Positions 6,064 through 7,443 of a DNA stretch of 7,443 bases are shown here, in pieces; the stretch's first letter is position 1, and every line of letters starts with the position of its first letter. The translations under genes and the position numbers were made by a program. The notes below the pieces were generated by a model that saw nothing but the letters and a program-made list of their open reading frames with translations, did no database searches and had not been told where the DNA came from. This stretch comes from Dehalococcoidia bacterium UBA1332 (lineage in GTDB: Bacteria > Chloroflexota > Dehalococcoidia > Lucifugimonadales > Lucifugimonadaceae), in assembly GCA_002306745.1 (NCBI GenBank), contig DBSW01000088.1, forward strand, positions 1,914-9,356. Direction: 5' to 3'.

Positions 6064-6918
6064 ATGACACCCCCAACAGTTTCAAGTTTAATCCGATTAG
6101 TAACAGAACGGCTCACTAAATCAGGTATTGAGGAAGCCAGTACCGAGTCACGCCTATTGATTCGTAGTGCCTTCGGATGGTCGGCTATTGAACAATTCAC
6201 CAATCTCGACGATACACCTCCAACAAAACATCTGGAGGTTCTAGAATCTCACATAAGACGTAGAGAATCCCGGGAACCTTTGCAATACATCACCGGAACG
6301 ACTGAGTTCTACAGCAGGCAGTTTAGTGTAAACGAATCGGTATTAATTCCCCGCCCGGAGACCGAGCAGCTGGTCTCTCTGGCAATCGAGTTTGTCAGGA
6401 CTCAAAATATTGGTGACCCCAAAATTGCAGATATTGGTACTGGATCTGGGGCTATTGCGATTTCACTTGCATTGGAAATGCCGTCTGCGAAGATTTATGC
6501 AACAGATATCTCAGGTGATGCGGTAATCATTGCACGCCAAAATGCTGAAAACCTCGGCGCAGAACTTGATATATGCAAAGGCAACCTGTTAGACCCTCTT
6601 GACGGTCAGTATGACGTAATCGTCTCGAATCCTCCGTATATTCTCTCAGGGCAACTAAATTCATTACAAGCTGAAGTTAGAAAAGAACCAATTTTAGCTC
6701 TCGATGGAGGAAATGATGGGCTAGGCGTAATTAGACCGCTACTAGCTAACATCAAAAATAAACTAAAAGAAAATACGAGTGCAGTGTTTATCGAAATTGA
6801 CCCACCGGTCGAGCACAAAGTAATGCAAATGGCTCAATCACAATTTCCACATGGAAAAATATCATTACTAAGCGACTTATCTGGATTATCTAGATACATC
6901 ACAATCGAACATATCTAA
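6064..6918 (+). CDS. prmC: Release factor glutamine methyltransferase PrmC (HemK family)
   Basis: A 284-residue SAM-dependent N5-glutamine methyltransferase acting on the GGQ motif of release factors. Seen: a helical substrate-binding N-terminal domain (about 1-80) with EPLQYITG at 71-78, IPRPETE at 95-101, SAM motif I IADIGTGSG at 121-129, acidic TDIS at 147-150, and the catalytic NPPYI at 189-193. KEPILALDGGNDGL at 207-220 and a C-terminal DLSGLSR at 271-277 follow. The segment that usually reads ExGxxQ appears as EIDPPVE (244-250), a mild deviation near the C-terminal strand. It follows prfA, its substrate gene, by 115 nt. The start has no Shine-Dalgarno. A seven-codon reading frame (MKRILVI) beginning at 6044 ends in a TGA that overlaps the prmC ATG as ATGA, and TATTCT at 6052-6057 could act as a -10 for a nearly leaderless transcript. 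Both ideas are weak. Confidence 0.95.
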   Translation: MTPPTVSSLIRLVTERLTKSGIEEASTESRLLIRSAFGWSAIEQFTNLDDTPPTKHLEVLESHIRRRESREPLQYITGTTEFYSRQFSVNESVLIPRPETEQLVSLAIEFVRTQNIGDPKIADIGTGSGAIAISLALEMPSAKIYATDISGDAVIIARQNAENLGAELDICKGNLLDPLDGQYDVIVSNPPYILSGQLNSLQAEVRKEPILALDGGNDGLGVIRPLLANIKNKLKENTSAVFIEIDPPVEHKVMQMAQSQFPHGKISLLSDLSGLSRYITIEHI

Positions 6919-6999
6919 GCAGATTTCTTTTCATGCCACATATCCAAAGATAAGCAAATCAAAGTAGCAATATAAAAAGCCTCGATAAATTTGATTGAC

Positions 7000-7395
7000 T
7001 TACCGCTTGGTGTACTGAGGTGCCTTACGAGCTTTCTTCAAACCGTACTTCTTGCTTTCTTTCATTCGAGGGTCACGAGTCATAAGTCCTGCATCCCGTA
7101 AAGGCTTTCGAAGACTTTCATCCATATTTACAAGCGCCCGTGCGAGACCGTGGGCGAAAGCTCCTGCCTGACCACTGCCACCGCCACCGTGAGTCTTAGC
7201 TACAACAGTCACTTTATCTACAAGACCTGTTGCACCGAGCGGGCTGGTTGCCTGTCGAAGCCATGCACCGACAGTGAAGACTTCATCAATAGGCTTACCA
7301 TTCACAGTGGAACCACCAGGGGTGTTATAAACACGAATTCGGGCAATTGACGTCTTTCGACGACCAGTACCGTAATAATACTGCTGGGTTGTCAA
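7000..7395 (-). CDS. rpsI: 30S ribosomal protein S9
   Basis: A 131-residue bacterial S9 (uS9), a 30S head protein whose basic C-terminal tail reaches the P-site tRNA. Seen: YYYGTGRRKTSIARIRVY at 6-23, PGGSTVNGKPIDEVF at 26-40, the glycine-rich GGGGSGQAGAFAHGLARAL at 70-88, and the hallmark tail KKYGLKKARKAPQYTKR ending in Lys-Arg. Length is typical. The start is TTG: the codon just before it in frame is a TAG stop and no ATG fits the family N-terminus. A good Shine-Dalgarno supports the TTG, placed inside the end of the upstream gene. It converges on prmC with an 81-bp gap, in which I see only a poor hairpin candidate, so where the two transcripts end is unclear. Confidence 0.96.
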   Translation of the reverse strand: MTTQQYYYGTGRRKTSIARIRVYNTPGGSTVNGKPIDEVFTVGAWLRQATSPLGATGLVDKVTVVAKTHGGGGSGQAGAFAHGLARALVNMDESLRKPLRDAGLMTRDPRMKESKKYGLKKARKAPQYTKR

Positions 7396-7443
7396 CTATT
7401 TTTCTCCTGAGTTCCCAGCAGTCTTAGCCGCTGGCTTCTTAGC
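7396..7443 (-). CDS. rplM: 3' end of the gene upstream of rpsI, probably rplM (50S ribosomal protein L13)
   Basis: Only 15 codons and the TAG stop are in the window, reading AKKPAAKTAGNSGEK. One alternative frame stays open through most of this stretch, but this frame gives a Lys/Ala/Pro-rich tail typical of ribosomal protein extensions, and its stop directly abuts the rpsI start. Bacterial rplM almost always precedes rpsI, so L13 is the natural identity. No conserved L13 residues are visible, so the call rests on context. If correct, this L13 carries a charged low-complexity C-terminal extension beyond the usual end. Confidence 0.6.
   Translation of the reverse strand, partial: AKKPAAKTAGNSGEK
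7403..7408 (-). promoter_or_regulatory. Shine-Dalgarno AGGAGA for the rpsI TTG start
   Basis: On the minus strand AGGAGA precedes the TTG start (7395-7393) by 7 nt and lies within the last codons of the upstream gene, whose TAG stop (7398-7396) abuts the TTG. The arrangement points to coupled translation of the pair. Confidence 0.75.

Noticed and set aside
6957..6996. Bidirectional terminator between prmC and rpsI (AATCAAA paired with TTTGATT)
   Set aside because: The arms are A-T rich and 26 nt apart, and the CTTTTTAT run on the minus strand has no GC stem before it.
1..7443. Undescribed defence, mobile or biosynthetic system
   Set aside because: All complete genes belong to known housekeeping or metabolic families. 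No repeats, transposase, integrase, phage or toxin-antitoxin features are visible.

Overview
The window is an ordinary bacterial housekeeping segment of modest GC content (low-to-mid forties percent by eye). It holds seven essentially complete protein genes plus the last codons of an eighth, and every complete protein falls in a recognisable family. The bacterial assignment is firm: there is a class I peptide release factor with the PAT tripeptide, a bacterial PrmC and a bacterial ribosomal protein S9. The phylum is less sure. A CBS-less GuaB3-type IMP dehydrogenase, mixed Shine-Dalgarno and non-Shine-Dalgarno starts, and frequent GTG/TTG starts would suit a low-GC Chloroflexota lineage (marine SAR202/Dehalococcoidia-like). 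That placement is an inference from family distribution and general look, not a demonstrated fact.

Layout. The minus-strand block at 111-1966 is a two-gene operon: a P1/DmpA (S58) self-processing aminopeptidase-family protein, followed through a TAATG overlap by a Rossmann/DUF2520 protein. A 271-bp divergent intergenic region (1967-2237) separates it from plus-strand guaB3 (2238-3380). Next, on the same strand, come hisS (3508-4791, start revised from an apparent ATG at 3472), prfA (4866-5948) and prmC (6064-6918), with gaps of 127, 74 and 115 bp. Converging from the right edge on the minus strand are the C-terminal tail of a gene that is probably rplM and then rpsI (7000-7395); rpsI begins with TTG immediately after the upstream stop codon.

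Function. Four of the genes serve translation: HisRS charges tRNA-His, RF1 terminates at UAA/UAG, PrmC methylates the GGQ glutamine of the release factor beside it, and S9 (with L13) belongs to the ribosome. GuaB3 feeds guanine nucleotide synthesis. The peptidase/DUF2520 pair is the only part whose physiological role is not clear.

Non-coding structure. The clearest element is a perfect 11-bp inverted repeat with a 6-nt loop just upstream of hisS. A small dyad and a possible -10 box lie in the divergent region. I see no tRNA, rRNA, CRISPR, insertion sequence, phage gene or defence system, and no convincing sign of an undescribed system. The findings below are therefore modest in interest.
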